Assembly (NCBI GenBank): GCA_009845425.1 | Contig: VXZQ01000001.1 | Coordinates: 124,001-188,000 of the forward strand | DNA from: Holophagales bacterium | GTDB lineage: Bacteria > Acidobacteriota > Thermoanaerobaculia > Multivoradales > Multivoraceae | Reading direction: 5' to 3' | DNA: 64,000 nucleotides | In this document: one piece after another, positions 1-8,110 of the stretch | Layout: the number at the start of each line of letters is the position of its first letter | How positions within the stretch are numbered: position 1 is the first letter of the stretch | The notes under the pieces: generated by a model | Seen by the model: only the letters and a program-made list of their open reading frames with translations | Told to the model about the DNA's origin: nothing | The model's database searches: none | Position numbers and translations under genes: made by a program

Positions 1-2705
1 GCGTCCTGCGCGTAGAGCGCGCGCTTCTCCTGCCGGAGGCCGGCGGCGCCGAGCGCTCCTCCGCTCCAGGCCTCGGGCGTTCCGCCCGCAAACCGCAGCA
101 ACCGTCCGGAACCCTGCGATCGGAGGAGTTCGAGGCTGCTCCTGGAGTCCTGAATGCCGATCTCCAGCGTGTGGTCGAACAGGAAGAACGACGGCTCCAC
201 CGCCCAGTTCCGGCGCTCCGCAGCGCGACGGACCCGGCCCGCCGGCGCGGCCTCGTACCAACCCGCCAGCCGCCCGGAGGCGGGCGCCGCGAAGTACAGG
301 CCCGCGTCTTGCCATGGCTCGCCGTCCTCGATGAGGTCGGATCGACCGCCGAACACGCGCAACCACAGGCGGTCGGTGACTCCCCACTCGACGTTGAGGC
401 TGGTCGTCTGCCGTCGCGACCGGTCGTTCTCGGTTCCATCCACCGACGGAAGGACTTCCAGCGCCGGTCGCCGACCGTCGAGGTCGCCGGACCCGGCATG
501 GTGCTTGAGAGTCAGGTTGCTGGCCGAGCCGGCCCACCAGTCGAGCTTGCCGATCGATTGCTCGATCGTCTCGTCCCAGGTCATCGGCGCGACCGCGCCG
601 AACAGGCTCTCCGTGCCGCGGGCGCGGCTTCTCGAGTACCCGCCGAACGCACGGGCCCGCTTGTCCCGTAGCGGGCCGCCGGCAAAGACGGTCGCCTCGT
701 CGCCCTCGATGCGTCGCCGGTCCCTGCCGCCGGCCGGCGATTCTCCGGCACCGAACAGGCGCAGGGCGAGCCGCTCGCCGTTGTCGAGCGGCTCGACCGT
801 CGACCAGCCGCCGTTCACCTGCCAGTCGGTCCCCCCCGAACGCGTGATCAGGTCGATGTGGGGCCCGGCCATCGTCGCCGCCAGTTCCATCGTCCAGACG
901 CGCACCTGATCCACCCAGCGGGGATCGATGGCGGTCGACCCTGGTTCGCGAAGCGCGCTCTCCTGACCGTCGACGCGGTAGTTGGCGAAGCCGGGCGGCC
1001 AGCCGTTGACCGCGACATCCGGGCCCAGCGCGTCGAGGCCGGACGCCAGGTCCAGGTTGAGCGCCGCGACGGCGCCCGGTAGCTGCCGCAGGTCGTCGCC
1101 CGCGAGGACGTTACCGTCGCTGCCGGTGACCACGTCGAGCAACGGCGAGGAAACAAGGTCGAGCGCGGAGGCGCTGCCGGCCCTCATGTGGAAGTCGACC
1201 CGCAGCACGCCGCCCGCAACCAGGATCAGGTTCTCCACGACGGAGGTCGCGTAGCCGTCCACGGTCGCCTCGACGTAGTAGTCGCCCGGTGGTAGACCCG
1301 GCGCCCGAAAACTGCCGCCGCGACCGGCGCGAACGGTCTGGGCGCTGTGCAACTGATCGCCGGTGATCCTGATCTCGGCTCCCGGCAACGGGACGTCCGT
1401 CGCCGCGTCGCGCACCTGGCCGTTGATCTCGCCGTTCAGGCCCGCCGAGGCGGGGCTCGGAGACAACACGGTCAGGCCAACGACTGACGCGACCAGCACC
1501 GCCGTTACCGCAGGCGCGGCCGCCAGACGGGTCGGCTCCTGCTTCGGCAGGAGTAGTGAAGCGAAGGCCGACACCAGGCCGACCACCGCGCCGGCCTGCA
1601 ACACTGCCGCGAGTTCGAAGCGATCAGCGAGTTCTCCGATACACCAGGTCGCGATCCCGCCCGTCGCGAACAGGAATCCGAGCGCCGTCCCCGAAGCCAG
1701 ACCCCGACGCCATGGCAGCAACTCCTGAGCCATGACGATCAGGATGGAGTGCGATGCTCCCAGCAGCGCTCCGCAGGGCAGTACGACGGCGAAGATCCAG
1801 CCCCCGGATCCGGGCAGCACGCCCAGCAGGAGGGCACCGAGCAGCGTGGTCAGGAAGACGATCGGCCGTCGACCCCAACGCTCGGCCCAGGCGCCCGCCA
1901 GGACCGCGGTCAGCGCGCCGCCCAGCAGGAACAGCGCGCTGGCGGAGCCCTGAGCCACGGAGCTGTATCCCCGCTGACTCAGCAGGAGGGGCAGGAACGC
2001 CATCGTTCCGAACATTGCCCAGGAGCGGCTGGCGAACACCAGGCCAAGGAGAGCGATGACGCCGCCGCGCACCTGGCGGCCGGCGGACACGGTGGCGTCA
2101 CCCGCCTGATTCTCGTTCGGTTGCGACGCCGCGGGCGCCGGGTGAACCCGTCGCGGTCCCATCGCGAAGGCCATGAACAGCGGCACGGGCGCCGCGAAGA
2201 GCAGGAGCCAGTAGATCCCGTTCAGCCCCGCCCGATCGAGGGCCAGTCCCGCCAGGACCGGCCCGGTCGTCAGCCCGAGCTGACCGCAGAAGAAGAAGAT
2301 GGCCGTGAAGGTGGCGGAGCGGGCCAGGTTCACCGTGCTGGAGTGCATCACGCCCAGCGGATGAAAGGCGCCCGAAGCAACCGCGGCGAGCGCGAACGGA
2401 ATGAGAAACAGGACGAATCTCCCCGTCGCGGCGGCTGCTGCGACCGCCAGGCCCATGCAGGCGAAGTTGAAAGCGACGCTGAACGGACCCAGGAAACGGC
2501 TGCCGACCCGGTCGACCAACCAGCCGAAGGCCGGCTGCGTGGTGCCGGCGAGAACCTGGAACAGTCCCACCGCGAGGCCGATCTGGGCGGCGCTGAGGCC
2601 GAGCGGCGCCTGGAGGAAGGCCAGCAGGACCGGCCCCATGCTGTTGAAGATGTCGATGCCGAGGTGACCGACCGTCACCGCGGCGAAGATTCGCCGGCCG
2701 TTCAT
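1..2705 (-). CDS. MFS transporter fused in frame to a TonB-receptor-like protein (partial)
   Basis: The reading frame opens at ATG 2705 and stays open to the left edge, so the C-terminus is missing. Residues 1-386 are a 12-helix MFS transporter; the GAFHPLG motif recalls the fosmidomycin-resistance (Fsr) subfamily. Residues 388-421 look like a signal peptide ending ASA before Gly422. Residues 422-495 match a carboxypeptidase-regulatory-like domain, about 510-622 a TonB plug with NGWPPGFANYRVDGQ and LITRSGG, and the rest is barrel-like, ending at the edge in LYAQD. I read the junction codon by codon and found no stop. The start lies 10 bp after the gamma-glutamyltransferase stop, so the two are probably co-transcribed. 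An inner-membrane carrier joined to an outer-membrane barrel is topologically odd: true fusion, cleaved polyprotein or lost stop codon are all possible. Confidence 0.75.
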   Translation of the reverse strand, partial: MNGRRIFAAVTVGHLGIDIFNSMGPVLLAFLQAPLGLSAAQIGLAVGLFQVLAGTTQPAFGWLVDRVGSRFLGPFSVAFNFACMGLAVAAAAATGRFVLFLIPFALAAVASGAFHPLGVMHSSTVNLARSATFTAIFFFCGQLGLTTGPVLAGLALDRAGLNGIYWLLLFAAPVPLFMAFAMGPRRVHPAPAASQPNENQAGDATVSAGRQVRGGVIALLGLVFASRSWAMFGTMAFLPLLLSQRGYSSVAQGSASALFLLGGALTAVLAGAWAERWGRRPIVFLTTLLGALLLGVLPGSGGWIFAVVLPCGALLGASHSILIVMAQELLPWRRGLASGTALGFLFATGGIATWCIGELADRFELAAVLQAGAVVGLVSAFASLLLPKQEPTRLAAAPAVTAVLVASVVGLTVLSPSPASAGLNGEINGQVRDAATDVPLPGAEIRITGDQLHSAQTVRAGRGGSFRAPGLPPGDYYVEATVDGYATSVVENLILVAGGVLRVDFHMRAGSASALDLVSSPLLDVVTGSDGNVLAGDDLRQLPGAVAALNLDLASGLDALGPDVAVNGWPPGFANYRVDGQESALREPGSTAIDPRWVDQVRVWTMELAATMAGPHIDLITRSGGTDWQVNGGWSTVEPLDNGERLALRLFGAGESPAGGRDRRRIEGDEATVFAGGPLRDKRARAFGGYSRSRARGTESLFGAVAPMTWDETIEQSIGKLDWWAGSASNLTLKHHAGSGDLDGRRPALEVLPSVDGTENDRSRRQTTSLNVEWGVTDRLWLRVFGGRSDLIEDGEPWQDAGLYFAAPASGRLAGWYEAAPAGRVRRAAERRNWAVEPSFFLFDHTLEIGIQDSRSSLELLRSQGSGRLLRFAGGTPEAWSGGALGAAGLRQEKRALYAQD
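1441..1545 (-). other. Signal-peptide-like junction between MFS and TonB-receptor halves
   Basis: This segment follows the last MFS helix. It reads as a basic stretch (KQEPTRLAAAP), a hydrophobic core (VTAVLVASVVGLTVL) and SPSPASA before GLNGEINGQV, the classical layout of a type I signal peptide. No ATG or TTG lies just upstream in this frame; one internal GTG (1499) would leave too short an n-region. A separate TonB-receptor gene would therefore need an unusual start. Confidence 0.6.
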
Positions 2706-2715
2706 CCGCGGCCCG

Positions 2716-4512
2716 CTACCCGCCCGCGGGCGCGTCTCCTCTCGGCGCGCTGACGTCGCCGCCCCGGCGTGGATCCGCCACGCCGAGCAGGCTCGACCCC
2801 TCTATCAGGATCGCGGACACGTCCCCGCTCAGGCCGCGCTCGACCAGCTCGTGACCCCTCGCCGCCAGATCCTCGAGCGTCGCGCCGCCGAGACCGCCTT
2901 CCTCGTAGAACACCTGGTCCGGCCACGCCTGGTGATGCACCCGCGGGCTCTCGACCGCCTGCCGCAGCCCCATTCCGTGGTCGATGACGTTCGAGATCAC
3001 GTGGTAGACGGTGGTGATGATCGTCGGGCCGCCGGGCGTGCCGACGACCATCATCAGTTCGCCCTCCGGGTCGAGCACGATGCTCGGGGTCATGGACGAC
3101 AACATCCGCTTGCCCGGAACGATGGCGTTGTTCTCGCCCTCGACCAGCCCGAACTGATTCGGCTGACCCGGCGAGGCGGCGAAGTCGTCCATCTCGTTGT
3201 TGAGCAGGAAACCGGCCCCGGTGACGGTGACGGCGTTCCCGAAACCGCTGTTGATCGTCGTCGTGACCGACGCCGCGTTGCCCCAGCGGTCGACCACGGA
3301 GTAATGGGTCGTCTCGGTGCTCTCCGCAGGCGGCGCGACCTCGATCGGCGGCAGCGGCCGCGCCCTCTCGGGATCGATCCGGGCACGCAGCCCGTCGGCG
3401 TAGTCCTGCGACTCGAACTGCCCGCGCGGTACGTCGACGAAGTCCGGGTCGCCGAGCAGAGTGTTCCGGTCCCGAAATGCGAGCCGCATGGCCTCGGCCT
3501 CCAGGTGGATCAGATCGGGACTGCCGAACGGGGGCAGGGAATCCCAGCCCTCGAGGATATTGAGGATCAGGCCCAGGGTCAGGCCGCCGGAAGAAACCGG
3601 CGGCATCGATTGGATCGTGTGTCCGCGATAGGCGACTTCGACCGGCTCGCGCCACACCGGCGCGTAGTCCTCGAGGTCCTGGTGCGAGATGAGTCCCCCG
3701 CCCCGCCCCATCTCGGCCACGATCAGGTCGGCCACTCGGCCGCGATAGAAGCCGTCCGGACCCTGCTCCGCGATCGCCTGAAGCGTGGCCGCAAGGTCCG
3801 GCTGTTCCAGTATCGCGCCCGGCGGCGGCGCCTCGCCATCGATCAGGAACTGCCTGGCACTCGCCGGGAACCGCTTGAGCCGTGGCGCCGCCGATTCGAG
3901 ACTCCGCGATCGCGGCTCGTCGACTTCGTGGCCCCGGGCCAACTCCATAGCCGGCGCGATCAGGTCGCTCCAGGGGAGGGATCCGTATGTCAGGTGCATC
4001 TCCCAGAGACCGGCCACCGAACCCGGCACGCCGGCCGCGAGGTGACCGACAACCGCGCTCTCCGCGACCTTGCCTTCATCGTCCAGAAACATGTCGCGCG
4101 TTGCCGCGCCGGGCGCCTTCTCGCGGTAGTCCAGCGCACGGACTTCGCCGTCGTTCGACCGGTAGACCAGGAACCCGCCGCCGCCAATGTTGCCGGCGGC
4201 CGGCAGGACCGCGGCAAGCGCGAAGCCGACGGCCACCGCGGCGTCGATCGCGTTTCCGCCCTGCTCCAGGACCGCCGCGCCGACGTCGGAGGCGAGGCCA
4301 TGACCGCTGACGACCATGCCGTGCGCGCCTTGAGCCGCCGGCGCCGTACCGGCGAGACCCCAGGACGACGGGCCTAAACCAGCTTCTCTTGCCGCCTCGG
4401 GCCCCGCGCAGGAAACTCCGAGCAGGAACGCGCCGACCAGAGCGCCGGCAACCGGGCGGCGAGCGAGCGGACGCGAGGCAATGGTCGCGAGCCGGCTCAT
4501 CGCGGAAGGCAC
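2716..4512 (-). CDS. ggt: Gamma-glutamyltransferase (lipoprotein)
   Basis: Periplasmic N-terminal-nucleophile hydrolase that removes or transfers the gamma-glutamyl group of glutathione and related peptides. The 598-residue length is normal for the family. A lipobox (LLGVSC, Cys35) suggests membrane anchoring. The autoprocessing and catalytic Thr401 lies in TTHYSVVD, followed by GNAASVTTTIN. The family Gly-rich segments NIGGGGF (about 108) and PPVSSGG (about 304) and the late GTPGGPTI are present. It is divergent from the GCS2-type ligase at 4584, so glutathione-like thiol making and breaking are side by side, and it precedes the MFS gene by 10 bp. A start at the second Met (MSRLA) is equally plausible. 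Confidence 0.93.
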   Translation of the reverse strand: MPSAMSRLATIASRPLARRPVAGALVGAFLLGVSCAGPEAAREAGLGPSSWGLAGTAPAAQGAHGMVVSGHGLASDVGAAVLEQGGNAIDAAVAVGFALAAVLPAAGNIGGGGFLVYRSNDGEVRALDYREKAPGAATRDMFLDDEGKVAESAVVGHLAAGVPGSVAGLWEMHLTYGSLPWSDLIAPAMELARGHEVDEPRSRSLESAAPRLKRFPASARQFLIDGEAPPPGAILEQPDLAATLQAIAEQGPDGFYRGRVADLIVAEMGRGGGLISHQDLEDYAPVWREPVEVAYRGHTIQSMPPVSSGGLTLGLILNILEGWDSLPPFGSPDLIHLEAEAMRLAFRDRNTLLGDPDFVDVPRGQFESQDYADGLRARIDPERARPLPPIEVAPPAESTETTHYSVVDRWGNAASVTTTINSGFGNAVTVTGAGFLLNNEMDDFAASPGQPNQFGLVEGENNAIVPGKRMLSSMTPSIVLDPEGELMMVVGTPGGPTIITTVYHVISNVIDHGMGLRQAVESPRVHHQAWPDQVFYEEGGLGGATLEDLAARGHELVERGLSGDVSAILIEGSSLLGVADPRRGGDVSAPRGDAPAGG

Positions 4513-4583
4513 GGTATCAAAGCAGCCGGATACGCTTGTTCCATCCCCGCCCGGAGACGACCTCCCTACACCGGAGAAGAACC

Positions 4584-5693
4584 ATGCAGACCAAGCTCCC
4601 CGAGCTGACCATCGGCATCGAGGAGGAGTACCAGATCATCGACCCCGAAACCCGGGAATTGAAGCCCTTCATCCAGGAATTCCTGGAGCAGGGACAGATC
4701 GTGCTCCAGGAGCAGATCAAGGCGGAGCAGTTGCAGTGCCAGGTCGAAGTGGGCAGCGAGGTCTGCCGCTCGATCGACGAGGCACGCCAGGAGCTCATCC
4801 GGCTGCGGCGCTCGATCGGGCACCTGGCGTCGCGGAACGGCCTTCGCATCGCGGCCGCCAGCACCCATCCCTTCTCCTCCTGGCAGGAACAGGACGTCAC
4901 GGAGGCGCAGCGCTACATCACGATGCAGGAAACGTTCGGCGACGTCGCGCGGCGACTGCTGATCTTCGGCATGCACGTTCACATAGGCATTCCCGACCGC
5001 AACCTGCGAATGGACATCATGGACCAGTCGCTCTACTTCCTGCCCCACCTGCTCGCACTGTCGACCAGCTCGCCCTTCTGGCAGGGCCGCAACACGGGGC
5101 TCAAGTCCTACCGCTCGGTCGTCTTCGAGAGCCTGCCCCGGTCGGGGCTGCCACCGTCCCTGCGGTCGTACGCGGAGTACGAGCGCCTGGTGAACGTCCT
5201 GGTCGAAACGAAGTGCATCGTGGAGCCGACACAGATCTGGTGGGACGTCAGGCCACACCCCAAGTTCCCGACCATCGAGTTCCGCGTCTGCGACGTCTGC
5301 ACGAAGATCGAGGAGGCGCTGTGCCTTACCGCGCTCCTGATGGCGATCGTCGGCAAGCTGATCCGCCTGCGGCACAACAACCAGGGCTGGCGGCGTTACC
5401 CCCGGCACCTCATCTACGAGAACAAGTGGCGCGCGATCCGCTACGGCATCGACGGCAAGCTGATCGACTTCGGCAAGGGCGAGGAAGTGCCGCTGCGCTT
5501 CCTGACGCTGGAGCTCCTCGATTTCGTCGATGACGTGCTGGACGACCTGAAGATCCGTAAGGAAGTCGAGTACGTCCACACGATTCTCGCCGAAGGCACC
5601 AGCGCCGACCGCCAGATCGCCCGCGCGGAAGAGGGCGACCTCCATGCCGTCGTCGACGGCCTCATCGAAGAGACCCGCGAAGGCTGCGAGTAA
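4584..5693 (+). CDS. Carboxylate-amine ligase, GCS2/YbdK family
   Basis: ATP-dependent ligase of the glutamate-cysteine ligase 2 family (YbdK type), expected to join glutamate with cysteine or another amine; the true substrate of YbdK-type enzymes is often unclear. The 369-residue protein begins with the diagnostic LTIGIEEEYQIID and contains MHVHIGIPD (about 132), SSPFWQGR (about 163) and the late TIEFRVCDVC. I chose ATG 4584 because GGAGAAG lies 6 bp upstream and the family N-terminus fits; the frame also runs further upstream without homology. It is divergent from gamma-glutamyltransferase with about 70 bp between starts. Confidence 0.9.
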   Translation: MQTKLPELTIGIEEEYQIIDPETRELKPFIQEFLEQGQIVLQEQIKAEQLQCQVEVGSEVCRSIDEARQELIRLRRSIGHLASRNGLRIAAASTHPFSSWQEQDVTEAQRYITMQETFGDVARRLLIFGMHVHIGIPDRNLRMDIMDQSLYFLPHLLALSTSSPFWQGRNTGLKSYRSVVFESLPRSGLPPSLRSYAEYERLVNVLVETKCIVEPTQIWWDVRPHPKFPTIEFRVCDVCTKIEEALCLTALLMAIVGKLIRLRHNNQGWRRYPRHLIYENKWRAIRYGIDGKLIDFGKGEEVPLRFLTLELLDFVDDVLDDLKIRKEVEYVHTILAEGTSADRQIARAEEGDLHAVVDGLIEETREGCE

Positions 5694-5717
5694 CGAAGCG
5701 AGTCACCCGTCGGCTCC

Positions 5718-5805
5718 GGGTCCGAAGGGGAGGGTCCCAGCGGACGCTCACCCCCGCTTGGTGATTGGACGGGTGGGGGTTCGCTTCGGTCGACTGCGCT
5801 CCGGT
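5718..5805 (+). repeat. Dispersed intergenic repeat, family 2, copy 1
   Basis: This stretch between two convergent stop codons resembles 50660-50745 along its whole length. Shared blocks include GAGGGTCCCAG near the start and CTGCGCTCCGGT at the end, with a more variable middle. No coding sense is evident. It is followed within 20 bp by the stop codon of the VanZ-like gene. Confidence 0.6.
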
Positions 5806-5820
5806 CGCGCCGAGAACACG

Positions 5821-6951
5821 TCAGACGTTGGGCCGGGTCTGTCCTGGTTTGAGGCGGCCGGCGAAGATGACCAAGGGAACGAGTAGGGCCGCCAGAACCA
5901 GGCCGGGCGCGACGAAGGGAGGAAGGACCCAGATGCGGTTGCCGCCGGCGGAGCTTTCGTAGCTGGCGACGGGAGCAGCGCCCTCCTCCTGGAGGCGCTG
6001 GACTCTCTCCATCGGGAAGGCGTGGCGCAGGCTGCCGTCGGGATTCCGAACTTCCTCCAGTACGGACGGGTAGTAGCGGTCGAGGATCGCCTGCTCGGCG
6101 GCGGCTGTGGCCCAGTCTTCGGCGTCGAAGGCTTCGTTGCGGGCCTGGACGTGCCAGGTGGCCTCGTTCAGGAAGTGATCCTGGATCTGCCAGGGCTGGA
6201 AGGGCGGCACCGGCGGCTGCTTCGCAGGCCAGCGGGTACGGCGGTCATCGTTCAGGTGCTCGAGCAGGCCGGCGGTGTAGTAGCTGCGGAAACTGCCGAG
6301 TTCCGGGTCCACGATGAGGCGGCCGAGGTTCGTGCGGTCAGCGAGGAGGAAAGAAGCGGTGACGAACCATAGCCACAGAACCGCGATCATCTTGCGTTCG
6401 GCGGTCGCGGGCGTCCGGAAGTCGAACCCGAAGAGGCCCGCCCCGAAGACGACCCCGCAACCTGCGGCCGAAGCGTTCAGCACGCAGTCGTAGAAGTCGC
6501 CGACGCGGGTCCAGACCAGCCACTGGACAAACTCGTCGGCGAGCCCGACGAGCGAGGTCAGAACGACGGCAGAGAACGCCGCCGCGATGGCCGACCGACC
6601 GCCCCGGAGGAAGGCCCGGTACAGGAGCAGCGCGACGACGCCGTAGAGCACCAGGTGCATCCGCTCCAGGGCGGACTCTTCGGGACGGCCGCGTGCCAGG
6701 GCGGTCGCCTGCACGATGGCCCAGAGCGCGCCGGCGCCGAGCGCGGCGTAGTTGCGCCACCGGAGCCGCCGCGACACGCGCACGATCCAGACCACGAACG
6801 CCGCCGCCGCGCCCCAGAACAGGATCGTCGGCACGATCACGAGGAGCGAACGGTCCACCTCCTCCTGAATCCACCGGGTCAGCCGACCCAGGAAGGGCGC
6901 CGAGCCCACGATCCAAAGAGCGATCAGGGCAGGTGCCGAAAACCGACGCAT
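5821..6951 (-). CDS. VanZ-like membrane protein with periplasmic extension
   Basis: A 376-residue membrane protein. The first half has about five hydrophobic helices, with a VanZ-like core around residues 60-170 (LADEFVQWLVWTRVGDFYDCVLNASAAG). A soluble region of roughly 150 residues follows, then a C-terminal helix (WVLPPFVAPGLVLAALLVPL). VanZ-type domains occur in many membrane proteins unrelated to teicoplanin resistance, so no function is assigned. I chose ATG 6951 because it gives MRRFSAPALIALWIVG, a natural membrane start. It is divergent from the sterol methyltransferase, 69 bp between starts, so the two may share control. Confidence 0.75.
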   Translation of the reverse strand: MRRFSAPALIALWIVGSAPFLGRLTRWIQEEVDRSLLVIVPTILFWGAAAAFVVWIVRVSRRLRWRNYAALGAGALWAIVQATALARGRPEESALERMHLVLYGVVALLLYRAFLRGGRSAIAAAFSAVVLTSLVGLADEFVQWLVWTRVGDFYDCVLNASAAGCGVVFGAGLFGFDFRTPATAERKMIAVLWLWFVTASFLLADRTNLGRLIVDPELGSFRSYYTAGLLEHLNDDRRTRWPAKQPPVPPFQPWQIQDHFLNEATWHVQARNEAFDAEDWATAAAEQAILDRYYPSVLEEVRNPDGSLRHAFPMERVQRLQEEGAAPVASYESSAGGNRIWVLPPFVAPGLVLAALLVPLVIFAGRLKPGQTRPNV

Positions 6952-7020
6952 TGACGAAAGGACGCTAGCAGCCCAGTGTCGACCGGGGTGTAGGCTCTTG
7001 GCAGGAGGTAGCGGGAGCAC

Positions 7021-8094
7021 ATGGCAGAGCCAGCGCGAATCGACGTTCACGGTACGGAAGGAGCCCCCCATCGTCGTCCCGTCTCGGCGAACAGCGGCGG
7101 CGACCTGAGAGAGGCGCTCGACGACTTCCTCGAGCTGAAGGAGATGGTCGCGGCCCGGGAGGGTGATCGAGCCCTTCACGACCAGCCGCAGATGGTGAGT
7201 CGCTTCTACGATGTCGTCACCAAGTTCTATGAGTACGGCTGGGGCCAGTCGTTCCACTTCTCCCCACGACGGTCCGGCGAGAGCCTCCGGGACGCCGTCC
7301 GCCGTCACGAGATCAGCATCGGCGAACTCCTGTCCCTCGGGCCGGGAACGAAGGTCGCCGACATCGGATGCGGTGTCGCCGGGCCGCTGGTCACCATCGC
7401 GAGTTCCACCGGGGCCAGCATCACGGGGATCAACCTCAACGCGTACCAGATCGCGAGAGGCCAGCGATCGCTGCACCGCGCCGGCCTTCAGGAAACATGC
7501 GGTTTCCTGCTCGCCAGCTTCATGGACGTGCCCCTCGACGACGGCCATTTCGATGCCGCGTACTCGTTCGAATCGACCTGCCACGCGCCCGACAAGACCC
7601 TCTGCTTCAAGGAGCTCTACCGGCTGCTCAGGCCGGGAGGTGAACTCGCTCTGATCGACTGGTGCCTGACCGAGGACTTCGACGAGCACGACCCGGTCCA
7701 TCGCGACATTCGGGACCGACTCGAGTTTGGAAACGCGACGCCCAACCTGCTCACGACCTCCAGCCAACTCGACCTCGTTCGGACCGTCGGATTCGAGATT
7801 CTCTCGAGCCGCGACCAGGCGCTTGAGTGCGACCCGGACGCTCCCTGGTACCGGTCGCTCCAGGGCCGTGACCTTTCGCTCGCGTCACTCGGGCGGATTC
7901 CCGCCGGCCGATGGTTTACTGCCAAGGCCACCAGCCTGCTGGAGCTGCTGCGCATCGCGCCCGCCGGCACCGGCGAGGCCGCCCGCATCCTGAACGTCGC
8001 GGCCGACTCCCTCGTCGAGGCCGGCGTGGCGGGAATCTTCACGCCGTCCTTCCTGATCCACGCGCGCAAACCGGACGGTTCGGTCTCCTCGTAG
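7021..8094 (+). CDS. Sterol 24-C-methyltransferase homologue (ERG6/SMT type)
   Basis: Predicted SAM-dependent enzyme adding a methyl group to C24 of a sterol side chain. The 357-residue protein carries the four signature regions of eukaryotic ERG6/SMT: region I YEYGWGQSFHF (70-80), the SAM-binding ADIGCGVAGP (113-122), region III YSFESTCHAP (181-190) and region IV IDWCLTEDFD (212-221). The downstream GNATPNLLT block resembles the SMT GNGLPDL stretch. These regions separate SMTs from UbiE, cyclopropane synthases and tocopherol methyltransferases. ATG 7021 has GGAGG 11 bp upstream. A Rieske sterol-desaturase homologue follows after 16 bp, almost certainly in the same operon. No squalene epoxidase or oxidosqualene cyclase is in the window, so the sterol may be acquired or made by genes elsewhere. 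Confidence 0.88.
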   Translation: MAEPARIDVHGTEGAPHRRPVSANSGGDLREALDDFLELKEMVAAREGDRALHDQPQMVSRFYDVVTKFYEYGWGQSFHFSPRRSGESLRDAVRRHEISIGELLSLGPGTKVADIGCGVAGPLVTIASSTGASITGINLNAYQIARGQRSLHRAGLQETCGFLLASFMDVPLDDGHFDAAYSFESTCHAPDKTLCFKELYRLLRPGGELALIDWCLTEDFDEHDPVHRDIRDRLEFGNATPNLLTTSSQLDLVRTVGFEILSSRDQALECDPDAPWYRSLQGRDLSLASLGRIPAGRWFTAKATSLLELLRIAPAGTGEAARILNVAADSLVEAGVAGIFTPSFLIHARKPDGSVSS

Positions 8095-8110
8095 CGGCTG
8101 AGAGTCCGTC

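Noticed and set aside
1749..2753. Long plus-strand open frame opposite the MFS gene
   Set aside because: It is Arg/Gln/Pro-rich without any domain, and the minus strand encodes a clear transporter. High GC keeps antisense frames open.
5821..6951. Glycopeptide (teicoplanin) resistance gene vanZ
   Set aside because: Only a loose VanZ-like helix pattern is present; there are no other van genes and the protein has a long extra domain.
7021..8094. Annotation as cyclopropane-fatty-acid synthase, UbiE or tocopherol methyltransferase
   Set aside because: The YEYGWGQSFHF and STCHAP regions are specific to sterol methyltransferases and absent from those families.
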